Below the pieces are notes generated by a model. It did not search any database and was not told the DNA's origin. It saw only the letters and a program-made list of their open reading frames with translations. A program made the translations under genes and the position numbers. Of a DNA stretch of 48,176 nucleotides, positions 20,128-28,301 are shown in pieces. The stretch's first letter is position 1; each line of letters starts with the position of its first letter. Source of the DNA: Oscillospiraceae bacterium (GTDB taxonomy: Bacteria; Bacillota; Clostridia; Oscillospirales; Oscillospiraceae); NCBI GenBank assembly GCA_017540645.1, contig JAFYAQ010000009.1, positions 1 to 48,176 on the forward strand, read 5' to 3'.

Positions 20128-21135
20128 TTACTCCTTCACGCTGGCGATGTGGGCCAGGAGGCGCATCATGTTGCAGGTGAAGCCGTACTCGTTGTCGTAC
20201 CAGGCAATGAGCTTCATGAAGTGGCCGTTCAGAGCCAGGCCGGCCTTGGCGTCGAACACGCTGGAGTGGGTCTCGCCGATGACGTCGGAGGAGACGATGG
20301 GGGCGTCCTCGTAGCGCATGACTTCGCCCAGCTCGCCCTCGCAGGCTTCCTTGACGGCGGCGCAGACTTCGTCATAGGTGGTCTCGGTGGCCAGAGACAC
20401 GGTCAGGTCGACGACGGAGCCATCGGGAGCGGGGATACGCATGGCCATGCCGGTCAGCTTGCCCTGCAGCTCGGGGATGACCTTGCCCACGGCTTTGGCG
20501 GCGCCGGTGGTGGTGGGGATGATGTTGTCGTAGGTGCCGCGGCCCAGACGCCAGTTCTTCTTGGAGTACTCGTCCACGATGGACTGGGTGGCGGTGGCGG
20601 CGTGCACGGTGGTCATCAGGCCTTCCACGATGCCGAACTTGTCGTTCACGACCTTGGCCAGAGGAGCAAGGCAGTTGGTGGTGCAGGAAGCGGCAGAAGC
20701 GGTCTTCAGAGCGGGATCAAAGGTCTTGTGGTTGACGCCGTAGACGAACATGGGGGTCTTGTCCTTGGCGGGGGCGCTCATCAGCACGAACTTGGCGCCG
20801 GCGTCCAGGTGGCCCTGCACGCCCTCGGCGGTGAGGAACTTGCCGGTGCACTCCACCACGTAATCAACACCCAGCTCGCCCCAGCCCAGGTTGGCGGGGG
20901 TGCGGTCGTTGAGAAGCTTGATGGCCTTGCCGTTGATGATCAGGTGGTTCTCGTCGTAAGCGACGGTGCCGTCCCACTTGCCCTGCACGGAGTCATGGGC
21001 AAACACGTAAGCCAGCTGCTCGGGGGTTTTGTCAGGGGCGTTGATCGCCACGATGTCCATGTCGCCCCGGCGGATCGCAACGCGGGCGGCCAGACGACCG
21101 ATGCGGCCAAAGCCGCTGATGCCGATTTTGATCAT
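20128..21135 (-). CDS. gap: Glyceraldehyde-3-phosphate dehydrogenase, type I
   Basis: The 335-residue glycolytic enzyme has the NAD-binding GFGRIGRLAARVA (residues 8-20), the active-site SASCTTNCLAPL with Cys151, the catalytic His in the TTVHAATATQ segment and the C-terminal WYDNEYGFTCNM. Length is normal. TGGAGG stands upstream of the ATG and a consensus promoter lies at 21177-21205. The gene is monocistronic; pgk and tpi, its usual neighbours, are not present. Its last 22 codons and terminator are duplicated 1770 bases further along, so the present 3' end may have been supplied by the insert. Confidence 0.98.
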   Translation of the reverse strand: MIKIGISGFGRIGRLAARVAIRRGDMDIVAINAPDKTPEQLAYVFAHDSVQGKWDGTVAYDENHLIINGKAIKLLNDRTPANLGWGELGVDYVVECTGKFLTAEGVQGHLDAGAKFVLMSAPAKDKTPMFVYGVNHKTFDPALKTASAASCTTNCLAPLAKVVNDKFGIVEGLMTTVHAATATQSIVDEYSKKNWRLGRGTYDNIIPTTTGAAKAVGKVIPELQGKLTGMAMRIPAPDGSVVDLTVSLATETTYDEVCAAVKEACEGELGEVMRYEDAPIVSSDVIGETHSSVFDAKAGLALNGHFMKLIAWYDNEYGFTCNMMRLLAHIASVKE

Positions 21136-21176
21136 AGGAAATTACCTCCATAAAATATTTGTTTTCAAACATTGTC

Positions 21177-21205
21177 ATTATATACCAGTTCTTCCAAACT
21201 AACAA
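21177..21205 (-). promoter_or_regulatory. Sigma-A promoter of gap
   Basis: On the minus strand TTGTTA (21200-21205) and TATAAT (21177-21182) are spaced by 17 bases, leaving a short leader of about 35 bases. Confidence 0.85.
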
Positions 21206-21283
21206 GCTCTTTTTGCATTTTTTCAAAAGAAATCCGGAATAAGTCATCCGGGAAGAGAAAAGAGGGACGTTTTTCGACAATTT

Positions 21284-21312
21284 TTGACATTTTCGCCGGA
21301 TCGTATTATGAT
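21284..21312 (+). promoter_or_regulatory. Sigma-A promoter of the kinase-like/MATE unit
   Basis: TTGACA (21284-21289) and TATGAT (21307-21312) are spaced by 17 bases, 64 bases upstream of the chosen start codon. Confidence 0.8.
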
Positions 21313-21375
21313 GATCTGCAGAAAAGTGTTGTCTGCGCCGGGCATACTATATGCCGCGCAGAGAGGAGGATGGCT

Positions 21376-22428
21376 ATGGCAGGATCGGAGCTTGCGCAGC
21401 ACCCCCTGGGCGCGCTGTTCCGCCTGAGCCCGGAGGCGGTGTGCGGCGTGAAGGGCGGCAGCGTGGTGTTCTGCAACGGCGCCGCCCGGGAGCTCTTCGG
21501 CCGGGACGTGACCGGCGAGAGCGCCCAGAGCCTGTTCCCCGGGCTGGAGCTCCGGGACGGGGAGGACCTTCGGGCCGCCATGACCGTGGCGGGGGCGGCG
21601 GTCACCGTTTCCGCCGTGAGCTACCGGGAGCTGTGGGTGCTGACGGTCCGCCGGCAGGAGCTGCGCCCGACGGTGCCGGAGGGCGCCATTCGACAGCTCC
21701 GGCTGGTCGCGGCCAACCTGCGCCTGGGCATGGACCGGCTGGTGGACCCGGAGTCGGAGGACCCCTACGCCGCGGTGCTGTACCACAGCTATTATTCCCT
21801 GCTCCATAGCGTGCAGCAGCTCTCGGACCTGAACGCCCTGGACCGGGACGCCATGGTTTGCCGCATGGTCCCCGTGGAGCTGGGGAGCCTCTGCCGGGAG
21901 CTGGCGGATTCGGCGGCATACTACCTGGGGGACGCGGGGGTGGAGCTGTGCTGCCGGACGCCCGATGTGCCCTGCGTGGTGGTCGGAGACCGGGATCGCC
22001 TGGAGCAGCTGCTGCTGATCTTGCTGAGCAACAGCCTCCACGCCGCCCAAAAGGGCGGCCGGGTGGAGCTGAGCCTGCGCCTCTCCGGCCGGCAGGCTTT
22101 CCTCACCGTGGCAGACGAGGGGGAGGGCATGGACGAGGAATCCCTGCGCCGGGCCTTTGAGGTCCGTCTCGACCGGGCGGCGTCCGCGGAGACCAACCGG
22201 GCGGGGCTGGGCCTCGCCATTGCCGAGGGCATCGCCCGGCTCCACGGCGGGGTGCTGCTCCTGCGCACGGAGGAAGGCCGGGGCACCCGGGCCAGCCTCC
22301 GGCTGCCGCTGAGCGACATGCTGCCGGTGGAGGACCGGGAGAGCGTCTCCCGGGGGCCCCGGCGGATTTTGACGGAGCTGTCGGACATTCTGAGCAGCGA
22401 GGCCTACGGCCCCCACAGCCGGGACTAA
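21376..22428 (+). CDS. Orphan histidine-kinase-like ATPase (PAS-like plus HATPase domains)
   Basis: The 350-residue soluble protein has a PAS-like N-terminus (about residues 10-95; LFRLSPEAVCGVKGGSVVF, ARELFGRDV), a helical middle (about 100-170) and a clear GHKL ATP-binding domain: N-box LLLILLSNSLHAAQKGG, G1 box VADEGEGMDEES and G2 box AGLGLAIAEGIARLHGG (to about residue 315). A canonical H-box (HELRTPL-like) is not visible; the His residues in YHSYYSLLHSVQQL are the only candidates. No transmembrane segment and no response regulator gene nearby. The second ATG of ATGGCTATG is used because GAGGAGG lies six bases before it. It is 22 bases upstream of the MATE gene. Confidence 0.82.
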   Translation: MAGSELAQHPLGALFRLSPEAVCGVKGGSVVFCNGAARELFGRDVTGESAQSLFPGLELRDGEDLRAAMTVAGAAVTVSAVSYRELWVLTVRRQELRPTVPEGAIRQLRLVAANLRLGMDRLVDPESEDPYAAVLYHSYYSLLHSVQQLSDLNALDRDAMVCRMVPVELGSLCRELADSAAYYLGDAGVELCCRTPDVPCVVVGDRDRLEQLLLILLSNSLHAAQKGGRVELSLRLSGRQAFLTVADEGEGMDEESLRRAFEVRLDRAASAETNRAGLGLAIAEGIARLHGGVLLLRTEEGRGTRASLRLPLSDMLPVEDRESVSRGPRRILTELSDILSSEAYGPHSRD

Positions 22429-22450
22429 AGGCCCCCGAACATAGATAGTT

Positions 22451-23839
22451 ATGAAGAAAAGTACGCTGATCGGCAGCCGGATCTTTTACCGCCGGACCTT
22501 TACGGTCATGGCGCCGATCCTGATCCAGAACGTGATCACCAATTTCGTCAACCTCCTGGACAACCTCATGGTGGGCCAGGTGGGCACGGAACCCATGTCC
22601 GGCGTTGCCATTGTAAATCAACTGATTTTTATCTATAACCTCTGCCTCTTCGGGGCCCTGGCCGGGCCGGGGATCTTCACGGCCCAGTATCACGGCCGGG
22701 GGGACACGGAGGGCGTGCGGGAGACCTTCCGGGCCAAGTGGATCATCTCCCTGTTGATCGCGGCGGTCTTCTGCGCGGCCTATCTCGGCTGGGGACGGCA
22801 GCTTATCTCCCTCTTCCTCCACGAGGGGGAGGAGACGCTGGACCTGGGGGCCACGCTTGGCTATGGGGAGGAGTACCTGCGGGTGATATTGCTGCAGGCC
22901 CTGCCCTTCGCCGTGGTGCAGGTCTATGCCGGCACCCTGCGGGAGACGGGGGAGACGGTGCTGCCCATGAAGGCGGGCATCGCCGCCGTGTTCGTCAATC
23001 TGGTGTTCAACTACCTGCTGATCTTCGGGCATCTGGGCCTGCCGGCCCTGGGCGTGGTGGGCGCGGCGGTGGCCACGGTGATCGCCCGGGTGGTGGAGTG
23101 CGCCATCGTGGTGCTCTGGACTTATCGCCACCGGGAACGGGCGCCCTTTGCCGCGGGGACCTTCCGCGACTTCCGGGTGGCTCCGGCGCTGGCGCGGCAG
23201 ATGGCGGTCATGGGGACGCCCCTGCTTTTAAACGAACTGCTCTGGTCCAGCGGCATGACGATGCTCAACCAGTGCTATTCCCTGCGGGGGCTGGAGGTGG
23301 TCTCCGCCAACAATATCTCCGGCACCGTCAACAGCCTCTTTCTGTGCGTCTCCATCGCCATGGGCAGCACGGTGGCCATCCTGGTGGGGCAGACTCTGGG
23401 CGCCGGGGAGCTGGAACGGGCCGTGGACGAGGACCGAAAGCTGCTGGCTCTGGCGGTGGCGATCGGCGTGGCGGTGGGCGCTGTGATGGCCCTGGTGGCG
23501 CCGCTGGTGCCCCGGTATTACAACACCACGGCGGCGGTCAAGATGCTCGCTACCCGTTTTCTTGTGGTAAACTCCCTGATGATGCCCCTGGTGGCCTTTA
23601 CCAACGCCGCCTATTTCACCCTGCGCTGCGGCGGCAAGACCATCATCACCTTCCTTTTCGACAGCGCTTTCGTCTGGGGGGTGTGCGTGCCGGTGGCCTT
23701 CGTCCTCTCCCGGTATACGGCCATGCCCATCCTGCCCCTGTTCATCGCGGTGCAGGCACTGGAGCTCATCAAGTGCGCCGTGGGATTCTTCCTGGTGCGC
23801 AGCCGCAAATGGGTCAACAATCTGGTAGCGAACATATAA
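22451..23839 (+). CDS. MATE family efflux transporter
   Basis: The 462-residue protein has twelve hydrophobic segments and MATE landmarks: VITNFVNLLDNLMVGQVGT near the N-terminus, PMKAGIAAVFVNLVFNYLLI in the middle and a second internally similar half with GSTVAILVGQTLGAGELE. It would export cationic drugs or metabolites in exchange for sodium or protons. No good ribosome binding site precedes the ATG (ATAGATAGTT), so it may depend on coupling with the kinase-like gene 22 bases upstream. A symmetrical terminator follows. Substrate unknown. Confidence 0.93.
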   Translation: MKKSTLIGSRIFYRRTFTVMAPILIQNVITNFVNLLDNLMVGQVGTEPMSGVAIVNQLIFIYNLCLFGALAGPGIFTAQYHGRGDTEGVRETFRAKWIISLLIAAVFCAAYLGWGRQLISLFLHEGEETLDLGATLGYGEEYLRVILLQALPFAVVQVYAGTLRETGETVLPMKAGIAAVFVNLVFNYLLIFGHLGLPALGVVGAAVATVIARVVECAIVVLWTYRHRERAPFAAGTFRDFRVAPALARQMAVMGTPLLLNELLWSSGMTMLNQCYSLRGLEVVSANNISGTVNSLFLCVSIAMGSTVAILVGQTLGAGELERAVDEDRKLLALAVAIGVAVGAVMALVAPLVPRYYNTTAAVKMLATRFLVVNSLMMPLVAFTNAAYFTLRCGGKTIITFLFDSAFVWGVCVPVAFVLSRYTAMPILPLFIAVQALELIKCAVGFFLVRSRKWVNNLVANI

Positions 23840-23870
23840 AAAGCCAGGGGATCAGCCCCTGGCTTTTTCC
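23836..23870. terminator. Bidirectional terminator between the MATE gene and plsY
   Basis: AAAAAGCCAGGGG pairs with CCCCTGGCTTTTT around ATCAG; T-runs exist on both strands. It begins at the MATE stop codon. Confidence 0.93.
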
Positions 23871-23892
23871 TGTTGAAAGCGGCACAGCCCGC

Positions 23893-24516
23893 TTATTTTT
23901 TTTCCCGCAGGTCCCCCCGGTGGGCGCGGCGCAGGCCGATCTCCGTGCCGTTGCGGAGGCGGACAAAGTTTTCCCGGTGCTTCCAGAGGATCTGCGCCGA
24001 CACCAGAAGGAGGATCAGCGCCGCGATCAGCTGATGGGTGGCCAGACAGTACAGAGGATAGGAAACGGAGGTGATGACCGTGCCAACCACCATGTAATCG
24101 GTGATCAGGATGAGCACCGCGCACACAAGAACCAGCACCAGGGCAAAGCGCCAGTTCAGCCCCAGGATCATGCCCCAGCAGGAGGCAAAGCCCTTGCCCC
24201 CCCGAAACCGGAGGTAGAAGGGATAGAGGTGCCCCAACACCGCGGCGCTGCCGGCCACCACCCGGCACAGGGGGAGATCCGGGAACAGCCGGGAGCAGAG
24301 CCACACCGCCAGCGCCGCCTTGCCGATATCCAGCAGGGCCACCAGGATGCCCCACTTCCAGCCCAGGAGGATCATGGCGTTGCTGGCGCCCAGATTGCCG
24401 GTGCCCTTGTGGCGGAAGTCCACTTTTTTCCGGTGGGAGAGGAGCCAGGACGGGCTGAGGGAGCCCAGAAGATAGCCGATGAGGGCGGAGAGGATATAGC
24501 AAAAGATGGGAGCCAT
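23893..24516 (-). CDS. plsY: Glycerol-3-phosphate acyltransferase PlsY
   Basis: The 207-residue membrane enzyme transfers acyl groups from acyl-phosphate to glycerol-3-phosphate, the first step of phospholipid synthesis. It shows the three PlsY loops: GSLSPSWLL (about residues 18-26), HKGTGNLGASNAM (about 36-48) and FRGGKGFAS (about 102-110), with six or seven membrane helices. The start at 24516 follows GAGGTG. The usual partner PlsX is not nearby. It stands alone downstream of the serA terminator; its promoter was not identified clearly. Confidence 0.95.
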   Translation of the reverse strand: MAPIFCYILSALIGYLLGSLSPSWLLSHRKKVDFRHKGTGNLGASNAMILLGWKWGILVALLDIGKAALAVWLCSRLFPDLPLCRVVAGSAAVLGHLYPFYLRFRGGKGFASCWGMILGLNWRFALVLVLVCAVLILITDYMVVGTVITSVSYPLYCLATHQLIAALILLLVSAQILWKHRENFVRLRNGTEIGLRRAHRGDLREKK

Positions 24517-24580
24517 GGCGCACACCTCGCTTTTCTTTTCTGTCTCCAGTCTACATGATGCGCCCCGGGAATACAAGAGC

Positions 24581-24615
24581 AAAAAGAGATCCGCCCCGGA
24601 AAAAGGGCGGATCTC
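24581..24615 (-). terminator. Terminator of serC-serA
   Basis: GAGATCCGCCC (24586-24596) pairs with GGGCGGATCTC (24605-24615); the minus strand continues with TTTTTGC. Confidence 0.9.
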
Positions 24616-24631
24616 GTGGGAAAGGGCGGCA

Positions 24632-25798
24632 TTATTTCAGCAGACGGACCAGCCGCACGCCGGGGATGGCGCGCAGGGCCTCTGCGGTGGCGTCGCTGAG
24701 GGCGGGGGTGATGTCGAAGAGAGTGTAGGCGATATCGCCCCGGGCCTTGTTGAGCATGTGCTCCACATTGGCGTTCTCCCCGGCGATCTTCTCCAGGAAC
24801 TGGTTGAGCATGCCGGGCTTGTTATCGTGGAGGATGCAAAGGCGGCACTCGCCCATGCGCTCCAGAGAGGCGGCGGGGAAGTTCACACTGTTGGTGACGT
24901 TGCCGTTCTCCAGATAATCCAGCAGCTCCCGGGCGGCCATGGCGGCGCACTTTTCCTCGCTCTCCGGGGTGGAGGCGCCCAGATGGGGCAGGGCGATGAC
25001 GCCCTTCTGGCCCACGATCTTGGCGTTGGGGAAGTCGGTGACGTACTTGGCCACCTGGCCGTTCCGGATAGCCTCCAGCAGGGCGTCGTCGTCCACCAGC
25101 TCGCCCCGGGCGAAGTTCATGATCCGGGCGCCGGGCTTCATCTTGGCAAAGGCGGCGGCGTCCATGTAGTGGTAGGTCTCCTTGGTGGCATGGATGTGCA
25201 TGGTGAAGTAGTCGCAGGTCCGGTACAGGGTGTCCAGATCCGTGACGTGGTGGACCTTGCTGCTGAGGCTCCAGGCGGCCTCCACGCTCAGGAAGGGATC
25301 GTAGCCGTAGACCTCCATGTCCAGCTTCAGGGCGGCGTTGGCCACCTTGGAGCCGATGGCGCCCAGGCCGATGACGCCCAGCTTTTTCCCGTTCAGCTCG
25401 GGGCCGGCAAAGGCGCTCTTGCCCTTTTCCACGGCGGCGGGCAGCTTGTCGCCCTGATCGGCCAGGCTGCGGACCCAGCTTTCGCCGCCGATGATGTCCC
25501 GGGAGGCCAGGGTCAGGGCGCAGACCAGCAGCTCCTTCACGCCCTCGGCGTTGGCGCCGGGGGTGTTGAACACGGCGATGTTTGCCGCCGTGCAGCGGTC
25601 CAGAGGGATGTTGTCCACACCGATGCCCGCCCGGCCGATGCACAGCAGGGAGGGATCGAACTCCACGTCGTGGAGCTTGGCGGAACGGACCAGCAGCGCG
25701 TCCGCTCCGGTCACGTCCGGCCCCACCTGGCAGCCGGCAGCCGCAAGGATGTCGGTGCCCCGGGGGGCGATCTTGTTCATGGTTTGGATCTTATACAT
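24632..25798 (-). CDS. serA: D-3-phosphoglycerate dehydrogenase with ACT domain
   Basis: The 388-residue enzyme makes 3-phosphohydroxypyruvate, the first step of serine synthesis. It contains the NAD-binding LGVIGLGAIGSKVANAAL (about residues 140-157), the YGYDPF turn, the catalytic Arg in NFARGELVDD and Glu in the ASTPESE region, and the His in ALPHLGASTPE. The C-terminal 75 residues (CRLCILHDNKPGMLNQFLE onward) are an ACT domain that may bind serine. The start overlaps the serC stop by eight bases, so the two are coupled. A second ATG six codons later is possible. Length is that of the shorter SerA type. Confidence 0.95.
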   Translation of the reverse strand: MYKIQTMNKIAPRGTDILAAAGCQVGPDVTGADALLVRSAKLHDVEFDPSLLCIGRAGIGVDNIPLDRCTAANIAVFNTPGANAEGVKELLVCALTLASRDIIGGESWVRSLADQGDKLPAAVEKGKSAFAGPELNGKKLGVIGLGAIGSKVANAALKLDMEVYGYDPFLSVEAAWSLSSKVHHVTDLDTLYRTCDYFTMHIHATKETYHYMDAAAFAKMKPGARIMNFARGELVDDDALLEAIRNGQVAKYVTDFPNAKIVGQKGVIALPHLGASTPESEEKCAAMAARELLDYLENGNVTNSVNFPAASLERMGECRLCILHDNKPGMLNQFLEKIAGENANVEHMLNKARGDIAYTLFDITPALSDATAEALRAIPGVRLVRLLK

Positions 25799-26879
25799 GG
25801 CTCGCCTCGAACTCCTTCATGACTTCCACCAGCTTCACCGCGCCCTCCATGGGCATGGCGTTGTACAGGGAGGCACGCATGCCGCCCACGGACCGGTGGC
25901 CCTTCAGGTTCAGCAGACCCCGCTCCTGGGCAAAGGCCGCGAACTCCGCGTCCAGAGCCTTGTCGCCGGTGCGGAAAGTGACGTTCATATCGCTGCGGGA
26001 CTCGACCTCGGCGCAGGGCTTGAACAGCTTGCTCTCGTCCAGATAGTTGTAGACGATGGCGGCCCGCTCATGCTTGAACTTCTCCATGCCGGTCACACCG
26101 CCCATGGTCTTGAGCCAATCCAGCACCAGACCCAGGATGTAGATGTTGTAGCAGGGGGGCGTGTTGTACATGGAGTCCTTGTTGATCTGCCGCTGATAGC
26201 TGAGCATCAGGGGGGTGATGTCCCGCTCATAGCCGCACAGAGCCCGGTCCACGATCACCATGGTCAGACCGGCGGGGGCCATGTTCTTCTGGGCGCCGGC
26301 GAAGATCAGGCCGAACTTGGCCACATCCACGGGGTGAGAGAGGATCTCGGAGGACATGTCGCAGCAGATGTGCACGCCGTGGGTGTCGGGCACATACTTC
26401 CAGGAGGTGCCCATGACGGTGTTGTTGGAGCAGTAGTAGAAATACTTGGCCCGGGGGTCCAGATCCAGCTCCTCCTGGGTGGGGATATGGGCAAAGTTGG
26501 TGGAAGCGCCGTCGTAGACCCGACGCACGGTGCAGTAGCGCTCGGCCTCGTCGGCGGCGATGCCCGCAAAGCGGCCGGTCACGGCGTAATCCACGCTGTC
26601 CCCGGGGGCGGAGAAGTTCAGCGGGATCATGGAGAACTGGAGGGAGCCGCCGCCCTGCAGAAACAGGATCTCGTGGCTCTCGGGGACACCCAGAGCATCA
26701 CGAAACTTCTGCTTGGTTTCGTTGAAGATGTCCAGATAGACCTTGCTCCGGTGGCTCATCTCCATGACGGACATACCGGTGCCGCGGTAATTCAGCAGCT
26801 CAGAGGCCGCCGTTTCCAGCACGGGGACGGGCAACACCGAGGGGCCGGCTGCGTAATTGAATACTTCTTCCCGATTCAT
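25791..26879 (-). CDS. serC: Phosphoserine aminotransferase
   Basis: The 362-residue PLP enzyme converts 3-phosphohydroxypyruvate to phosphoserine. It begins NREEVFNYAAGPSVLPVPVL, contains the phosphate-binding FLQGGGSLQFSM segment, the PLP-lysine block FAGAQKNMAPAGLT (about residues 190-205) and the C-terminal GHRSVGGMRASLYNAMP. The start at 26879 is chosen because AAAGGAG lies upstream; the ORF extends 13 codons further without a site. Together with serA it forms a two-gene serine operon; no serB phosphatase gene is in the window. Confidence 0.97.
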   Translation of the reverse strand: MNREEVFNYAAGPSVLPVPVLETAASELLNYRGTGMSVMEMSHRSKVYLDIFNETKQKFRDALGVPESHEILFLQGGGSLQFSMIPLNFSAPGDSVDYAVTGRFAGIAADEAERYCTVRRVYDGASTNFAHIPTQEELDLDPRAKYFYYCSNNTVMGTSWKYVPDTHGVHICCDMSSEILSHPVDVAKFGLIFAGAQKNMAPAGLTMVIVDRALCGYERDITPLMLSYQRQINKDSMYNTPPCYNIYILGLVLDWLKTMGGVTGMEKFKHERAAIVYNYLDESKLFKPCAEVESRSDMNVTFRTGDKALDAEFAAFAQERGLLNLKGHRSVGGMRASLYNAMPMEGAVKLVEVMKEFEASHV

Positions 26880-26941
26880 ATCAGAAATCGCTCCTTTTTT
26901 GCCTGTTTTTTCCCGCAAAAGCGAAAAGTTTATTCCGTCAC

Positions 26942-26970
26942 AGTATATACCGGCTGCTTTGCTTCGTCAA
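26942..26970 (-). promoter_or_regulatory. Sigma-A promoter of serC-serA
   Basis: On the minus strand TTGACG (26965-26970) and TATACT (26942-26947) are spaced by 17 bases. The -35 box overlaps the mtaB stop codon (26967-26969). Confidence 0.8.
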
Positions 26971-28274
26971 AGCGCAACCCCTACAAGCTTTTCGCCTTGA
27001 ATGCCGGTTATTTTTACCTTTTTGACAAGACCCCGGAACTTTGTGCCGGGAACGGCCACTTCCGCGTAGTTTTCCGCATGGCCCAGGCAGATCCCGTCCC
27101 TCTCGGTTTCAAACAGCACCGAGAGAGTGGCGCCCACCAGCCCGGCCCGGTAGGCCCGGCCCGTCTCGGCGGCCAGAGCGGAGGCGGCCGCCACCCGGCG
27201 GGCCTTTTCCTCCCGGGAGACCTGATCGGGAAAGTCCGCGGCCCGGGTCCCCGGGCGGCGGGAGTAGGGAAAGACATGGACCGCGGCAAAAGCGCAGCGG
27301 CGCAAAAAGTCCAGCGTCTCCCGGAACTCCGCCTCGTCCTCCCCGGGGAAGCCCACGATGAGATCGGTGGTCAGGGAGCAGCCGGGAAAGGCCTCGCGCA
27401 GCCGCTCCAGCGCGGCGAAGTACTCCGACCTGGTGTATTTCCGGCGCATCCTTTTCAGCGTGGCGTCGCAGCCGGACTGAAGAGAGAGGTGGAAGTGGGG
27501 GTTCACCGGCAGACGGCGCAGCCGCTCCACGAAGGCGTCCGTCACCGCCGTGGGCTCCAGGGAGCCCAGGTGCAGCCGGGTCTCGGGGCCGACCGCCGCC
27601 CCCATGGCCTCCAGCGCATCGATCAGACCGGGACGCCCCGGCAGGTCCTTGCCCCAGGAGGCGATCTCGATGCCAGTGACCACGATCTCCCGGTAGCCCC
27701 GGGTGTCCAGGGCGGCTGCGGCCGCCGCGCACTTTTCCGCGCTCAGGGACAACACCCGGCCCCGGGCGTAGGGGATCACGCAGTAGGAGCAGAAATTGTC
27801 GCAGCCGTCCTGGATCTTCAGATAGGCCCGGGCGTGACCGGCGTAGGCCCCGGCGGGCAGCTCATCAAAGTGCTTCCGGCGGAAGGGATCGTCCACCGAG
27901 CGGATGGGAGCGCTCGGCTCCCCGTCCCCGGCCCGGAGGGCGGCGGTGCGCTCCACGGCGGCCACAAAGCCCTGCCGGTCCCCGGTGCCGAAGAGCACTT
28001 CCGCCCCCAGCTCCGCGGCCGCGGCGCTCTCCACCTGGGTCCAGCAGCCGCACAGACACAGCGCCGCCCCCGGATTTTCCCGCTCCAGCCGGCGGCAGAG
28101 CTGACGGACCTTGCGCACGCCCTCGGCGGTGACGGCGCAGGTGTTCACCACGATGGCGTCTGCCCCCGCCCCGCTCTCCACGTTCTCGTGGCCGTGGGCG
28201 CGCAGCAGCTGATCGATGGCCTCGGATTCGTATTGGTTGACCTTGCAGCCCAAAGTGGCTATAATGTATCGCAT
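26967..28274 (-). CDS. mtaB: tRNA (t6A37) methylthiotransferase MtaB
   Basis: The 435-residue radical-SAM enzyme converts t6A to ms2t6A at position 37 of tRNAs. It shows the N-terminal UPF0004 domain (IIATLGCKVNQYESEAI, with NTCAVTAEGVRKVRQ and CGCWTQ supplying the three Cys of the auxiliary cluster), the radical-SAM motif DGCDNFCSYCVIPYARGR (CxxxCxxC, about residues 150-157), LTTDLIVGFPGEDEAEF and a C-terminal TRAM-like domain. The N-terminal NQYESE text points to MtaB rather than MiaB. The start at 28274 has GGGAG upstream. Only 27 bases separate its start codon from the divergent nifS start. Confidence 0.95.
   Translation of the reverse strand: MRYIIATLGCKVNQYESEAIDQLLRAHGHENVESGAGADAIVVNTCAVTAEGVRKVRQLCRRLERENPGAALCLCGCWTQVESAAAAELGAEVLFGTGDRQGFVAAVERTAALRAGDGEPSAPIRSVDDPFRRKHFDELPAGAYAGHARAYLKIQDGCDNFCSYCVIPYARGRVLSLSAEKCAAAAAALDTRGYREIVVTGIEIASWGKDLPGRPGLIDALEAMGAAVGPETRLHLGSLEPTAVTDAFVERLRRLPVNPHFHLSLQSGCDATLKRMRRKYTRSEYFAALERLREAFPGCSLTTDLIVGFPGEDEAEFRETLDFLRRCAFAAVHVFPYSRRPGTRAADFPDQVSREEKARRVAAASALAAETGRAYRAGLVGATLSVLFETERDGICLGHAENYAEVAVPGTKFRGLVKKVKITGIQGEKLVGVAL
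28237..28265 (+). promoter_or_regulatory. Promoter of the cysteine desulfurase gene, inside the mtaB coding region
   Basis: TTGACC (28237-28242) and TATAAT (28260-28265) are spaced by exactly 17 bases on the plus strand, 37 bases before the nifS-type start. The boxes fall on codons about 4-13 of mtaB on the opposite strand. Confidence 0.8.
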
Positions 28275-28301
28275 CTTACTACTCCCAAAGGAAATGAATT
28301 C

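Larger units (their letters stand above)
18424..20193. mobile_element. Probable integrated accessory element in the 3' end of gap
   Basis: The segment lies between two direct copies of the gap 3' end, so that after insertion the gap gene still has a full C-terminus and terminator. It is visibly AT-richer than both sides. Contents from left to right: a short hairpin (18434-18452), an ORF remnant, AATACGAA motifs, phased 11-bp repeats, a terminator, a 30-residue ORF, a three-gene minus-strand operon with a YidD-like gene, and a candidate small RNA. It contains no integrase, transposase or replication gene, so it is either a non-autonomous element or the remains of a larger one. The alpha-CTD gene at 17901 lies outside the repeats. 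Confidence 0.65.
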
